DNA of 64,000 bases from Rhodanobacter sp. GTDB taxonomy: Bacteria > Pseudomonadota > Gammaproteobacteria > Xanthomonadales > Rhodanobacteraceae. The DNA lies in the NCBI GenBank assembly GCA_024711345.1, contig JANJTA010000015.1:1-64000 (forward strand), given 5' to 3'. The notes beneath the pieces were generated by a model that ran no database searches, was not told where the DNA came from, and worked only from the letters and a program-made list of their open reading frames with translations. Below, in pieces: positions 35,074 through 43,265 of this stretch; within the stretch, counting starts at the first letter, position 1, and every line of letters starts with the position of its first letter. A program made the position numbers and the translations under genes.

Positions 35074-35173
35074 TGCGTGGGGCGAGACGAGGTGCGACCT
35101 TCGCCGTAATGACGATGGTGGGACGTGAGGATTTTCCGCGTACGCGTTTTCGCCATGCGCGCGAGTGAAGCGA

Positions 35174-35731
35174 TCAGCCTTCGAGCGAGTCGCCCGCCTG
35201 CGCCAGCTCCTTCAACACCTGGAAAATCTCCCGGTACGCCTTTGGCGGCTTGTTCGGCGTGTCCTTCTCGATGCGCGCCTGGCGGATCAGCGAGCGCAGG
35301 TGCTGGCGGTCGGTGGCGGGATGTTCGGCGAGCAGGGTGGAGAGGGCGGTGTCGCCGTCGTCGCCGAGCAGGCGCTCGCGCAGCGCCTCGATGCGATGCA
35401 TGGCGGCGGTTTCCTGGCGCTGCTTGTCGCGGTTCTCGCCGAGTTCGGCGCGCACGGCGGCGAATGCCTCGTCGTCGTGGCGGCGCATCAGCTTGGCGAG
35501 GAAGGCGAGCTGGCGCTTGCGCGCGATGTGCGAGGGAATGCGGCGTACGTTGGTGATCTCGTCGCGCACGTCGTCGGGCAGGTCGAGTTTGGCCAGCCGG
35601 GTCGGCGGCAGTTCGACCAGTTGGGTGGCCAGCTCGAGCACGGCCAGCGCCTCGCGGCGCTGCTGGGTGCGACTGGGGCCGTAGTCGGTGTCGTCGAGTT
35701 CGTGCTGGTTGCGGCTGCGGCTCGGGCTCAA
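35174..35731 (-). CDS. darP: Ribosome-associated protein DarP (YjgA, DUF615)
   Basis: The protein joins late 50S assembly intermediates in E. coli. Conserved parts are LPPTRLAKLDLPDDVRDEI, RIPSHIARKRQLAFLAKLMR and HLRSLIRQARIEKDTPNKPP with KAYREIFQVLKELA near the end. TTG 35731 with GGAA upstream gives 185 residues, near the E. coli 183; an ATG at 35818 would overlap the DUF1653 gene by 59 bases. The start is therefore uncertain. The gene probably forms an operon with DUF1653. Confidence 0.88.
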   Translation of the reverse strand: MSPSRSRNQHELDDTDYGPSRTQQRREALAVLELATQLVELPPTRLAKLDLPDDVRDEITNVRRIPSHIARKRQLAFLAKLMRRHDDEAFAAVRAELGENRDKQRQETAAMHRIEALRERLLGDDGDTALSTLLAEHPATDRQHLRSLIRQARIEKDTPNKPPKAYREIFQVLKELAQAGDSLEG

Positions 35732-35759
35732 GGTCTTGGTTCCGGAAGAAGGGCTCGAA

Positions 35760-36011
35760 TCAGGCGGGGGCGTTGCCGGTCGGCCCGGCCTGTTCGCCGT
35801 CGGCCTGCTCCAGCGCAAAGCGGGCGATCGGTTCGCCGTCCAGCTCGATGGTCTCGCTGAACATCGCCGCGGGGCGTACCCACAGGCCGTGGTCGCCGTA
35901 CAACGCCTGGTAGACCACCAGCGGTTCCATCGTCTCGCTGTGGCGGGCGGTGCCCAGCACGCGGTAGCGCTGGCCCTTGTAGTGACGATAGATGCCGGCG
36001 GCAGGTTGCAT
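35760..36011 (-). CDS. DUF1653-family protein
   Basis: The 83-residue protein has the family core GIYRHYKGQRYRVLGTARHSETMEPLVVYQALYGDHGLWVRP spread over residues 6-46 and MFSETIELDGEPIARF after it. The function of DUF1653 is unknown; it is a small SH3-like domain. ATG 36011 follows GGAGAA at five bases and is preferred over 36035. It is divergent from pmbA and upstream of darP. Confidence 0.85.
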   Translation of the reverse strand: MQPAAGIYRHYKGQRYRVLGTARHSETMEPLVVYQALYGDHGLWVRPAAMFSETIELDGEPIARFALEQADGEQAGPTGNAPA

Positions 36012-36116
36012 GGCGTTCTCCGCAGCTCTTTGCATTTGGCCGCTGCGCCCCCACGTTTCGGGGCGGCGGTCGCGGACCGCTTATTCTACCCGCCTCTATC
36101 GCAGGAAAACCCCATC

Positions 36117-37484
36117 GTGAGCGAAGTTGCCATCAGCCAGGACCGCAGCCTGAGCGAGCTGGACCGCCTGGCGGAGCTGGCCGAGGACGTGATCCGCCGC
36201 GCCCGCGCCGCCGGCGCCAGCCAGGCCGAGGTGGCCGCGAGCATCGACACCGGCCTGAACGTGAACGTGCGCCTGGGCGAGGTGGAGACGGTGGAGCACA
36301 CCCGCGACCGCGGTTTCGGGCTCACCGTGTACTTCGGCCAGCGCAAGGGTTCGGCGAGCACCGCCGACCTCCACCCCGACTCGATCCAGGCCACGCTGGA
36401 ACAGGCCTGCGCGATCGCCCGCTACACCGAGGAAGACCCGGCCGCGGGGCTGGCCGACGCCGCGCGCATGGCCACCGCGTTCCCCGATCTCGACCTGTGG
36501 CATCCCTGGAACATCGACACCGCGCAGGCGATCGCGCTGGGTGTCGCCATCGAGGATGCCGGCCGCGCGCACGCCGGCATCAGCAATTCCGACGGTGCCA
36601 GCGTGCAGGCTGGGCAGAGCTTGGCGGTGTATGCGAATTCGCACGGTTTCGTCGGCCGCGAGCGCGGCACGCGGCATGCGCTGTCGCTGGCGCTGATCGC
36701 CGGCGACGAGGACGGCATGCAGCGCGACTACTGGTACGACAGCGTACGTGCCGCTGGCGATTTCATGAGTGCCAGGGCGCTCGGCGACAAGGCGGCCGAA
36801 CGCACGCTGGCGCGGCTGGGTGCGCGTGGCCTGTCCACGCGGCAGTGCCCGGTGCTGTTCGTGCCGGAGCTGGCGCGCGGGCTGGTCGGCCACCTGCTCG
36901 GCGCGGTCAGCGGCGGCGCGCTGTACCGTCGTGCCAGCTTCCTGCTCGACCACGCCGGCAAGGCGATCATGCCGGGCTGGCTGAACATCGACGAGCGGCC
37001 GCACCTGCCGCGCGGGCAGGGCTCCGGCAACTTCGACGCCGAGGGCGTGGCCGCCGTCGACAGCGCGCTGGTCGAGGGCGGCGTGCTCACGCGCTATGTG
37101 CTGGGCAGCTACTCGGCGCGCAAGCTCGGGCTGGAGTCCACCGGCAACGCCGGCGGCGTGCACAACCTGATCGTGGAGCCGGGCGCGACCGACGGCGAGC
37201 GCAGCGACTTCGACGGCATGCTGCAGCGCCTGGGCACGGGCCTGCTGGTCACCGAGGTGATGGGGCAGGGCGTTTCCATCGTCACCGGCGACTATTCGCG
37301 CGGCGCGGCGGGTTTCTGGGTCGAGAACGGTCGCATCGCCTACCCGGTCGAAGGCATCACCATCGCGGCGAACCTGCGCGAGATGTTCGCCGGCATCGTC
37401 GCGGTAGGCGCCGACGTCGACCCCCGCTCGCACATCCTCACCGGCTCGATCCTGCTCGACCGGATGACCGTGGCCGGCGAGTAA
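36117..37484 (+). CDS. pmbA: Metalloprotease subunit TldE/PmbA
   Basis: PmbA (455 residues) is the non-zinc partner of TldD. It contains GFGLTVYFGQRKGSAST (residues about 73-89), LLGAVSGGALYRRASFL, and the C-terminal SHILTGSILLDRM. As expected for TldE it lacks the HExxxH motif. GTG 36117 with AGGA ten bases upstream is the chosen start. tldD lies 3.4 kb upstream on the same strand. Confidence 0.94.
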   Translation: MSEVAISQDRSLSELDRLAELAEDVIRRARAAGASQAEVAASIDTGLNVNVRLGEVETVEHTRDRGFGLTVYFGQRKGSASTADLHPDSIQATLEQACAIARYTEEDPAAGLADAARMATAFPDLDLWHPWNIDTAQAIALGVAIEDAGRAHAGISNSDGASVQAGQSLAVYANSHGFVGRERGTRHALSLALIAGDEDGMQRDYWYDSVRAAGDFMSARALGDKAAERTLARLGARGLSTRQCPVLFVPELARGLVGHLLGAVSGGALYRRASFLLDHAGKAIMPGWLNIDERPHLPRGQGSGNFDAEGVAAVDSALVEGGVLTRYVLGSYSARKLGLESTGNAGGVHNLIVEPGATDGERSDFDGMLQRLGTGLLVTEVMGQGVSIVTGDYSRGAAGFWVENGRIAYPVEGITIAANLREMFAGIVAVGADVDPRSHILTGSILLDRMTVAGE

Positions 37485-37783
37485 TCATGATTGTCGCAGG
37501 AGCCCGCTAGCGGGCGATGCTCTCGCTTGTCTCCGTGTTCGGAGCGAAGAGCTTTCAAGGCAAGAGCCTTCAGAGCGAAGAGCTTTCGTCTGCCATTGGC
37601 AGCCGAAAGCTCTTGTCTCCGTGCTTTTCGCTCTGAATGCAGGGCATTGCGCACGGGACGCGCCCCGGTGTTGGCAGCTTCGCAGATTCATGCGGCAAAG
37701 CGACGCGAGCCTTGCTAGCATCGGCGCAACCGGCCAGTCGCCGGTGAGCCGTCGACGCAAGTTCCCACTACAAGGAGATGCGC
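37485..37783. other. Repeat-bearing spacer after pmbA
   Basis: The 299 bases carry the palindromic REP module (37494-37525), repeated GCGAAGAGCTTTC segments (37544-37590) and a 10-bp hairpin at 37579-37588/37604-37613 with inner TGCC/GGCA pairing. The remaining 160 bases lead to DUF4870 and show no feature beyond its ribosome binding site AAGGAG (37772-37777). Confidence 0.6.
37494..37620. repeat. REP/BIME-like repeat cluster after pmbA
   Basis: The first part has core CCCGCTAGCGGGCGATGC and equals the copies at 32812 and 41566; the second is the AGAGCTTTCG hairpin also found in part at 20742-20770 and 32870-32900. The same modules in shuffled order are typical of REP-derived mosaics. Confidence 0.65.
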
Positions 37784-38185
37784 ATGAGCGTTCCACCCGA
37801 GTCCGTCATTCCGCCCCCGCCGAGCGAGCCGCCGATGGCCGGGGCCCCTTCCGCCGAAGAGCGTCAGTGGGCGATGTTCGCGCACCTGTCGGCGCTGGTC
37901 GGTGTGATCATTCCGCTGGGCAGCATCATTGGCCCGTTGGTGATCTGGCTGATCAAGAAGGACACCATGCCGTTCGTCAACGACCAGGGCAAGGAGGCGC
38001 TGAACTTCAACATCACCGTGGGCATTGCCGCCGTGGTGAGCTGGATCCTGTGTTTCATCCTGATCGGCTTCCTGCTGCTCGCGGTGCTGGCGGTCGGCTG
38101 GGTGGTGTTCGTGATCATCGCCACGATCAAGGCGAACGAGGGCACCACCTATCGCTATCCGTTCACGCTGCGGCTGGTCAGCTGA
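37784..38185 (+). CDS. DUF4870 (Tic20-like) membrane protein
   Basis: The 133-residue protein has a proline-rich N-terminus, then EERQWAMFAHLSALVGVIIPLGSIIGP and KKDTMPFVNDQGKEALNFNIT, the DUF4870 hallmarks, and three to four membrane helices. Function is unknown. ATG 37784 is chosen over 37778 because AAGGAG (37772-37777) is then six bases away. A clear terminator follows. Confidence 0.88.
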   Translation: MSVPPESVIPPPPSEPPMAGAPSAEERQWAMFAHLSALVGVIIPLGSIIGPLVIWLIKKDTMPFVNDQGKEALNFNITVGIAAVVSWILCFILIGFLLLAVLAVGWVVFVIIATIKANEGTTYRYPFTLRLVS

Positions 38186-38212
38186 GCCAGCCGGCCGGTG
38201 CATGATGACGAG

Positions 38213-38235
38213 GGGCGGCGCAAGCCGCCCTTTTT
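38213..38235 (+). terminator. Intrinsic terminator after DUF4870
   Basis: A 7-bp GC stem (38213-38219 with 38224-38230) with GCAA tetraloop is followed by TTTTT. It lies between the convergent DUF4870 and ispA genes. Confidence 0.85.
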
Positions 38236-38252
38236 CATGGCGCGCGGTGCGT

Positions 38253-39152
38253 TCAGTAGCGACGGTGGGCGGCGTACCGCGCCAGTTCTTCCAGCAGCGC
38301 GGCACGCTCGCCCAGCGGGGCGACCGCGGCCAATGCCGTGGCGGTGAGTTCGGCCAGCCGCGCGCGCGAGGCCTCGAGGCCGATGATCGAGGGGAAGGTG
38401 GGCTTGGCGGCGGCGGCGTCCTTGCCGGCGGTCTTGCCGATCACCGCCGATTCGCCTTCCACGTCGAGGATGTCGTCGCGCACCTGGAAGGCCAGGCCGA
38501 CCGCGTGGGCGTAGCGGTCCAGCGCCTGCAGCGTAGTGGCGTCGTCGCCGGCGGCGAGTGCGCCCAGGCGCACCGAGGCGCGGATCAGTGCGCCGGTCTT
38601 GCAGGCGTGCATGTGCTCCAGCTCGGCCAGCGTGAGCGCCCGGCCGACCGCCGCCAGGTCCAGCGCCTGGCCGCCGGCCATGCCTTCGGCGCCGCAGGCC
38701 TGGCCCAGCGCGCGCAGCATGGCGATGCCGGTGGCGGCGTCGGGGCGGCGCGCGGCGTCCTCGGCGAGGATGCCGAACGCCAGCGCCTGCAGCGCGTCGC
38801 CGGCGAGGATCGCCATCGCCTCGCCGAACACGACATGGCAGGTCGGACGGCCGCGGCGCAGCGCGTCGTCGTCCATCGCCGGCAGGTCGTCGTGCACCAG
38901 CGAGTAGGCGTGGATCAGCTCCACTGCGCAGGCGGCGACGTCCAGCGACGGCCCGTCTTCGCCCAGCGCGTGCGCGCTGGCGTAGACCAGCAGCGGGCGC
39001 AGCCGCTTGCCGCCGCCCAGCACGGCGTAGCGCATCGCGCGATGCAGTTCGGTAGGGGACTGCCCCTCGGGCGGCAGCTGGCGATCGAGCGCCTGTTCGG
39101 CGCGAGCGATCAGCGACTGCAGCGCGGGACCCAGCTCAGAGTTCGGGTTCAA
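38253..39152 (-). CDS. ispA: Farnesyl diphosphate synthase (polyprenyl synthetase)
   Basis: The 299-residue enzyme makes C15 (possibly C20) prenyl diphosphate for undecaprenyl and quinone synthesis. The first aspartate-rich motif is DDLPAMDDD, the second DDILD, with GGKRLRPLL before and GLAFQVRDD between. A start at TTG 39152 overlaps the end of xseB by 17 bases, so translation may be coupled. The xseB-ispA order is that of many proteobacteria; dxs, often third, does not follow. Confidence 0.93.
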   Translation of the reverse strand: MNPNSELGPALQSLIARAEQALDRQLPPEGQSPTELHRAMRYAVLGGGKRLRPLLVYASAHALGEDGPSLDVAACAVELIHAYSLVHDDLPAMDDDALRRGRPTCHVVFGEAMAILAGDALQALAFGILAEDAARRPDAATGIAMLRALGQACGAEGMAGGQALDLAAVGRALTLAELEHMHACKTGALIRASVRLGALAAGDDATTLQALDRYAHAVGLAFQVRDDILDVEGESAVIGKTAGKDAAAAKPTFPSIIGLEASRARLAELTATALAAVAPLGERAALLEELARYAAHRRY

Positions 39153-39393
39153 ACGGTTCGGCGCTGTCGGGGGCTTCGGGGTCGAGCAGCAGGCGCACGC
39201 GCAGTTCGGCCTGCTCCAGCGACTGTTGGCAGTGGCGGAACAACCCGATGCCGCGCTCGAACGAGGCCAGCGATTCGTCCAGGCTCATTTCGCCGGTTTC
39301 CATCTTCGCGACCAGTTGTTCCAGCTCGTCGAGGGAGTGTTCGAAATCGGCGACGGGTGGGGTCTTGCCGGGGGCGGGAACGGTCTTGGCCAT
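39136..39393 (-). CDS. xseB: Exodeoxyribonuclease VII small subunit
   Basis: XseB (85 residues) binds the XseA large subunit in the single-strand-specific exonuclease VII. The coiled-coil core [20 protein letters not shown] and [19 protein letters not shown] is typical. ATG 39393 is preferred to 39402 from family alignment. The gene overlaps ispA, which follows on the - strand. Confidence 0.93.
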   Translation of the reverse strand: MAKTVPAPGKTPPVADFEHSLDELEQLVAKMETGEMSLDESLASFERGIGLFRHCQQSLEQAELRVRLLLDPEAPDSAEPFEPEL

Positions 39394-39468
39394 GGCCGGC
39401 AACGCTAGCGCAGCGGCCGTCCGGAATCAATCTGCGCGGGCCGTGGAGCGCCGCTGGCGTGACCTGGA

Positions 39469-40770
39469 TCAGCGCCCCGCGCGCCAGCGCGGCAGCGCAC
39501 CGGCCTGGCGGAAAATCGCCGCGCCGCGGGCGCTGGCCCAGCGGTCGGCCACCGCGACCAGCTCGTCGCCGGCGTACAGCAGCGGGCAGGCCTGGCGCTG
39601 CCACGGCGGCAGCTGCGACTGCTGGAACAGGTCGCGCAGTTCGCGCGTATGCGCGTCGCCCGTGGGCTTGATGCGTTCGCCGCCGCGGCGCAGACGCAGC
39701 TGCAGCGGCGCGCCGAGACGGGCGTCGAGGGGATCGAGCGCAAGCTCGCCGCCATCGGGCAGCGCCAGCGGCTCGCCATGCCACGGCGCCTGCCAGTCGG
39801 CGTCGATGGCCGGCGCGGGCGGCAAGGCCCACAGCCGACCCTTCCAGATGTGCAGTTCGGCGCCGGCCCAGCGCACGCACGGCAGCTGACCTGCACGCGC
39901 GCCGCACTGGCGTTCGATCTGCCGGCGTTGCGCGGTGGTGGGGGCGGGCAGGCCGCGCGCGTGCAGCCAGTGATCGAGCAGCGGTTCGCGCAGCGCCGGC
40001 AACAGCGCCAGCCAGCCGGCGGCGTCGAGGCTGCCGCTGGCCGGGTCGTGCAGCGCGTCGAAGGCGGCCAGCCATTGCAGGCGCAGCGCGTCGGCAGCAG
40101 CGCGGCAGAGCGCGGCGCTGTGCAGGATCGACTCCACCGTCTGCGGCCAGTGCTGCGCCAGCCGCGGCAGGATCTCGTGGCGCAGCTGGTTGCGGGGGAG
40201 GCGGGTGTCGGCGTTGGACGGGTCGTCGATGCATTCCAACCGGTGTGCCGCCACGTAGTCGCGCAACTGCTGCCGCGACAGCGTCAGCAGCGGCCGCCAC
40301 AGCTGGCCGCGGCTGAACGGGCGCAGCACGCGCATGCCGCCCAAGCCTTCCGGCCCGGCGCCGCGCAGCAGCTTCAGCAGCACGGTCTCGGCCTGGTCGT
40401 CGCGATGGTGGCCGAGCAGGAGGTATTCGCCCGCGCGCAGTCGCGTGGCCAGCGCGGCGTAGCGCGCGTGGCGGGCGGCAGCTTCCACGCCGGTGCCCCG
40501 GTCGCCGTCGACCTGCACGCGCAGCACCTCGCACGGCACCTCCAGCGCAGCGCAGAAACGTTCGGCGTGCCGCGCCCATGCCGCGCTGGCCGGATGCAGG
40601 CCGTGGTCGACGTGCAGCGCGCGCAGCCCGCGCCGGCGCGCCTCGGGCAACTGCGCCAGCGCGTGCAGCAGGGCGGTGGAATCCGGGCCGCCGCTGAACG
40701 CCACGCACAGCGGCACCAGCGCCGTGGACGCCAGCGCGTCGCGCAGATGACGGGACAGCGGCCCGCTCAC
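39469..40770 (-). CDS. tilS: tRNA(Ile)-lysidine synthase
   Basis: TilS (433 residues) converts C34 of the AUA-reading tRNA-Ile to lysidine. The PP-loop SGGPDS is at residues 26-31, followed by HVDHGLHPAS and LGHHRDDQAETVLLKLLRG; the C-terminal substrate-binding domain has GGERIKPTG and LLYAGDELVAVADRW. The start is GTG 40770, overlapping the stop of the NYN gene as GTGA. Length agrees with the E. coli enzyme (432). An upstream extension of the open frame is a shadow of the NYN gene. Confidence 0.96.
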   Translation of the reverse strand: MSGPLSRHLRDALASTALVPLCVAFSGGPDSTALLHALAQLPEARRRGLRALHVDHGLHPASAAWARHAERFCAALEVPCEVLRVQVDGDRGTGVEAAARHARYAALATRLRAGEYLLLGHHRDDQAETVLLKLLRGAGPEGLGGMRVLRPFSRGQLWRPLLTLSRQQLRDYVAAHRLECIDDPSNADTRLPRNQLRHEILPRLAQHWPQTVESILHSAALCRAAADALRLQWLAAFDALHDPASGSLDAAGWLALLPALREPLLDHWLHARGLPAPTTAQRRQIERQCGARAGQLPCVRWAGAELHIWKGRLWALPPAPAIDADWQAPWHGEPLALPDGGELALDPLDARLGAPLQLRLRRGGERIKPTGDAHTRELRDLFQQSQLPPWQRQACPLLYAGDELVAVADRWASARGAAIFRQAGALPRWRAGR

Positions 40771-41501
40771 TTCCGGCTTTCGCGGGCGCGCACGTAGAGG
40801 TGCTTGCCGCTGCCGATCTGGCGCTCCTCGGTGTCGAACAGGCCGATGCCCTTGATCAGACCGCTGAGCTTGGCATAGCCGTAGTTGCGCGAGTCGAAAT
40901 CGGGCGACTGCTTGCTGATGATGCTGCCGACGGTACCCAGGCTGGCCCAGCCGGTGTCGTCCGAGGCGGCTTCCAGCGCGCCGCGCAGCAGGTTCATCAG
41001 GCGCGTGTCGCCGCGCAGCTCCTTCGCCGAGCGCGGTTTTGCCGCCGCCGCGGTCTCGGTCTCGGTCGTACTGGCCAGTACCTCGGTATAGATGAACTTG
41101 TCGCAGGCGGTGCGGAACGGCTCGGGCGTCTTCTGCTCGCCGAAGCCGTACACGGTCTGGCCCGATTCGCGGATGCGCGAGGCGAGCCGGGTGAAGTCGC
41201 TGTCGCTGGAAACGATGCAGAAGCCGTCGAAGCGCCCGGCATAGAGCAGATCCATCGCGTCGATGATCATCGCCGAGTCGGTGGCGTTCTTGCCCACGGT
41301 GTAGCGGAATTGCTGGATCGGCTGGATCGAATGGCGCAGCAGCGCTTCCTTCCAGCCGCCCAGATCGGGCTTGGTCCAGTCGCCGTAGATGCGCTTGACG
41401 TGGGCGGTGCCGTACTTGGCCACCTCGGCCAGCAGGCCCTCGACGATCGCCGGGCGGGCGTTGTCGGCGTCGATCAGTACGGCGAGCTTGTCGTGGGCCA
41501 T
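40767..41501 (-). CDS. NYN-domain protein with C-terminal OST-HTH/LOTUS-type domain
   Basis: The 244-residue protein begins with a PIN-like NYN nuclease domain: LAVLIDADNAR (Asp11, Asp13), KNATDSAMIIDAMDLLYAG and CIVSSDSDFTRLASRIRE hold the acidic residues. Residues about 165-238 (LMNLLRGALEAA, WASLGTVGSII, YGYAKLSGLIK) fit the OST-HTH fold that binds RNA. Such proteins are presumed RNases; the substrate is unknown. Four-base overlap with tilS suggests a link with tRNA or RNA metabolism. Confidence 0.88.
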   Translation of the reverse strand: MAHDKLAVLIDADNARPAIVEGLLAEVAKYGTAHVKRIYGDWTKPDLGGWKEALLRHSIQPIQQFRYTVGKNATDSAMIIDAMDLLYAGRFDGFCIVSSDSDFTRLASRIRESGQTVYGFGEQKTPEPFRTACDKFIYTEVLASTTETETAAAAKPRSAKELRGDTRLMNLLRGALEAASDDTGWASLGTVGSIISKQSPDFDSRNYGYAKLSGLIKGIGLFDTEERQIGSGKHLYVRARESRK

Positions 41502-41565
41502 GGCGGAACATCCATCGGGAGGGATGGACGGATGGTAACGCCTGACCGCGCACCTGTTGTTGCCA

Positions 41566-41646
41566 CAGGAGCCCGCTGGCGGGCGATGTTTCTCGTATCC
41601 CGAGTCCCGGCTTTCAAAGCATCGCCCGCCAGCGGGCTCCTGCAAC
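41566..41646. repeat. Inverted pair of REP modules (BIME)
   Basis: A copy with core CCCGCTGGCGGGCGATG (41566-41596) and its inverted counterpart (41617-41646) enclose about 20 bases, so the whole can fold into one long hairpin. It lies between the divergent-free gap of accA end and the NYN gene start. Confidence 0.75.
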
Positions 41647-41655
41647 GGTGGCGGG

Positions 41656-42612
41656 TTATTCCTGGTAGGCGCCGTAGCTGCGCAGGCGCTGGTAGCGCTG
41701 GGCGAGCAGGTCAGCGACGGGCATGGCCTGCAGTTCGTCGAGTTGGTTCAGCAGCACCGCCTTCAGGCGGATCGCCATCGAGCGCGGGTTGCGGTGGGCG
41801 CCGCCCAGCGGCTCGCGGATGACCTTGTCGACCAGGCCCAGCTCCAGCAGACGCGGCGCGGTCATGCCCAGCGCCTCGGCGGCATCCTTCACCTTGTCGG
41901 CGCTCTTCCACAGGATCGAGGCGCAGCCTTCCGGCGAGATCACCGAATAGGTCGAGTACTGCAGCATGTTGGTGCGGTCGCCTACGCCGATGGCCAGCGC
42001 ACCGCCGGAGCCGCCCTCGCCGATCACCGTGCACACGATCGGCACCTTCAGTTCGGCCATCTCCAGCAGGTTGCGCGCGATCGCCTCGCTCTGGCCGCGC
42101 TCCTCGGCGCCGACGCCGGGGTAGGCGCCGGGGGTGTCGATCAGGGTCAGCAGGGGCAGGCCGAAGCGCTCGGCCATCTTCATCAGGCGCAGCGCCTTGC
42201 GATAGCCCTCCGGACGCGGCATGCCGAAGTTGCGGCGCACCTTGTCCTTGGTGTTGCGGCCCTTCTGGTGGCCGATGATCATCACCTGGCGACCGTTGAT
42301 GCGGCCCAGCCCGCCGACGATGGCGGCGTCCTCGGCGTACATGCGGTCGCCGGCCAGCTCGTGGAACTCCTCGCAGATCACGCCGATGTAGTCCAGCGTG
42401 TACGGTCGCGCCGGGTGGCGCGAGAGCTGGGTGGTCTGCCACGAGTTGAGGTTGCGGAAGATCTCGGCGGTCTTGATCTTGAGCTTCTCGCGCAGGCGGC
42501 CGACTTCCTCGTCGATGTTGAACGCCTGGCCGCTGCTGGCGTGTCGAAGCTCTTCGATCTTCGCGTCCAGTTCGGCAATCGGTTGTTCGAAATCGAGGAA
42601 GTTGGGGTTCAT
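41656..42612 (-). CDS. accA: Acetyl-CoA carboxylase carboxyltransferase subunit alpha
   Basis: AccA (318 residues) with AccD transfers CO2 from biotin to acetyl-CoA in the first step of fatty-acid synthesis. It begins [22 protein letters not shown] and has [39 protein letters not shown] and [16 protein letters not shown]. It is usually directly behind dnaE; here yajD and a REP pair lie between them. A -10-like TATACT (42643-42648, - strand) lies upstream. Confidence 0.97.
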   Translation of the reverse strand: MNPNFLDFEQPIAELDAKIEELRHASSGQAFNIDEEVGRLREKLKIKTAEIFRNLNSWQTTQLSRHPARPYTLDYIGVICEEFHELAGDRMYAEDAAIVGGLGRINGRQVMIIGHQKGRNTKDKVRRNFGMPRPEGYRKALRLMKMAERFGLPLLTLIDTPGAYPGVGAEERGQSEAIARNLLEMAELKVPIVCTVIGEGGSGGALAIGVGDRTNMLQYSTYSVISPEGCASILWKSADKVKDAAEALGMTAPRLLELGLVDKVIREPLGGAHRNPRSMAIRLKAVLLNQLDELQAMPVADLLAQRYQRLRSYGAYQE

Positions 42613-42642
42613 TCGTTGCTTTTCATGGCACGGAAGCGGCCC

Positions 42643-42648
42643 AGTATA
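42643..42648 (-). promoter_or_regulatory. Possible -10 element of accA
   Basis: TATACT on the - strand lies 31 bases before the accA start; no good -35 was found at 16-18 bases. It is in the 159-base gap shared with the divergent yajD. Confidence 0.3.
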
Positions 42649-42771
42649 CCGTTCCGCAGGAAACCGCGAGAACGCCGCCGTATGGGCCGTGACGGAGTCG
42701 ACAGCTGCCTGCCGCAGGCCGCGCGGTTGCGCTATCGTCCGCCCATCGGACCCCGCTGCCGGATCGTCGCC

Positions 42772-43146
42772 ATGCCCAGCAAGCCCATCGACAACGCGAA
42801 ACTCGACCGCATCGTGGCCGAGGCCCGGCGCGCCGCCGAACAGCGCGAGCTGGGCTATCGCGAGCGTGCGCTGAAGATGTACCCGTGGGTGTGCGGCCGC
42901 TGCGCGCGCGAGTTCACCCGCGCGAACCTGCAGGAGCTGACCGTGCACCACCGCAACCACGACCACGACTTCAACCCGCCCGACGGCAGCAACTGGGAAT
43001 TGCTGTGCGTGTACTGCCACGACAACGAGCACGCGCGCTACATCGACCACGTGCGCGGCGGGGTGATGGCAGTGGAGAGTGCGCCGCCGGCCACCGGCAA
43101 TCCGTTTGCCGACTTGAAGGCGATGCTGGAGCGGGGCAAGTCGTAG
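42772..43146 (+). CDS. yajD: HNH nuclease-family protein YajD
   Basis: The 124 residues match E. coli YajD by eye throughout: [57 protein letters not shown] and the terminal [10 protein letters not shown]. The two CxxC pairs (CGRC and CVYC) bind zinc and the HH...H residues form the HNH centre. Its cellular role is unknown. It lies on the + strand between accA and dnaE, framed by a REP-like element. Confidence 0.92.
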   Translation: MPSKPIDNAKLDRIVAEARRAAEQRELGYRERALKMYPWVCGRCAREFTRANLQELTVHHRNHDHDFNPPDGSNWELLCVYCHDNEHARYIDHVRGGVMAVESAPPATGNPFADLKAMLERGKS

Positions 43147-43252
43147 GAGCCCGCTCGCGGGGGAGGCTTTGAAAGCCGGGATGACCAGACGTTCGTCTGT
43201 CGAGGGCCGGGATTCGCAAAAGCAAGAGCATTGCCCGCGAGCGGGCTCCTGC
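43144..43252. repeat. Composite REP element between yajD and dnaE
   Basis: A REP module (43144-43160), a second module with CAGAC-GTTC-GTCTG hairpin (43174-43210; also at 63041-63080) and an inverted REP copy (43228-43252) fill the space between convergent genes. The first overlaps the yajD stop codon. Confidence 0.7.
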
Positions 43253-43265
43253 GGGACGAAGCGGA

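Larger units (their letters stand above)
34604..35173. other. Low-GC spacer with gene relic and repeat
   Basis: These 570 bases have visibly more A and T than the flanks. They contain the large hairpin at 34613, a decayed DUF3883 fragment on the - strand at 34767-34949 and a known type of Xanthomonad palindromic repeat at 35049-35073. No intact gene is supported. Confidence 0.6.

Noticed and set aside
34767..35156. A 129-codon - strand frame as an intact gene
   Set aside because: Only the last 60 codons resemble a protein family. The first part translates a palindromic repeat and has no ribosome binding site.
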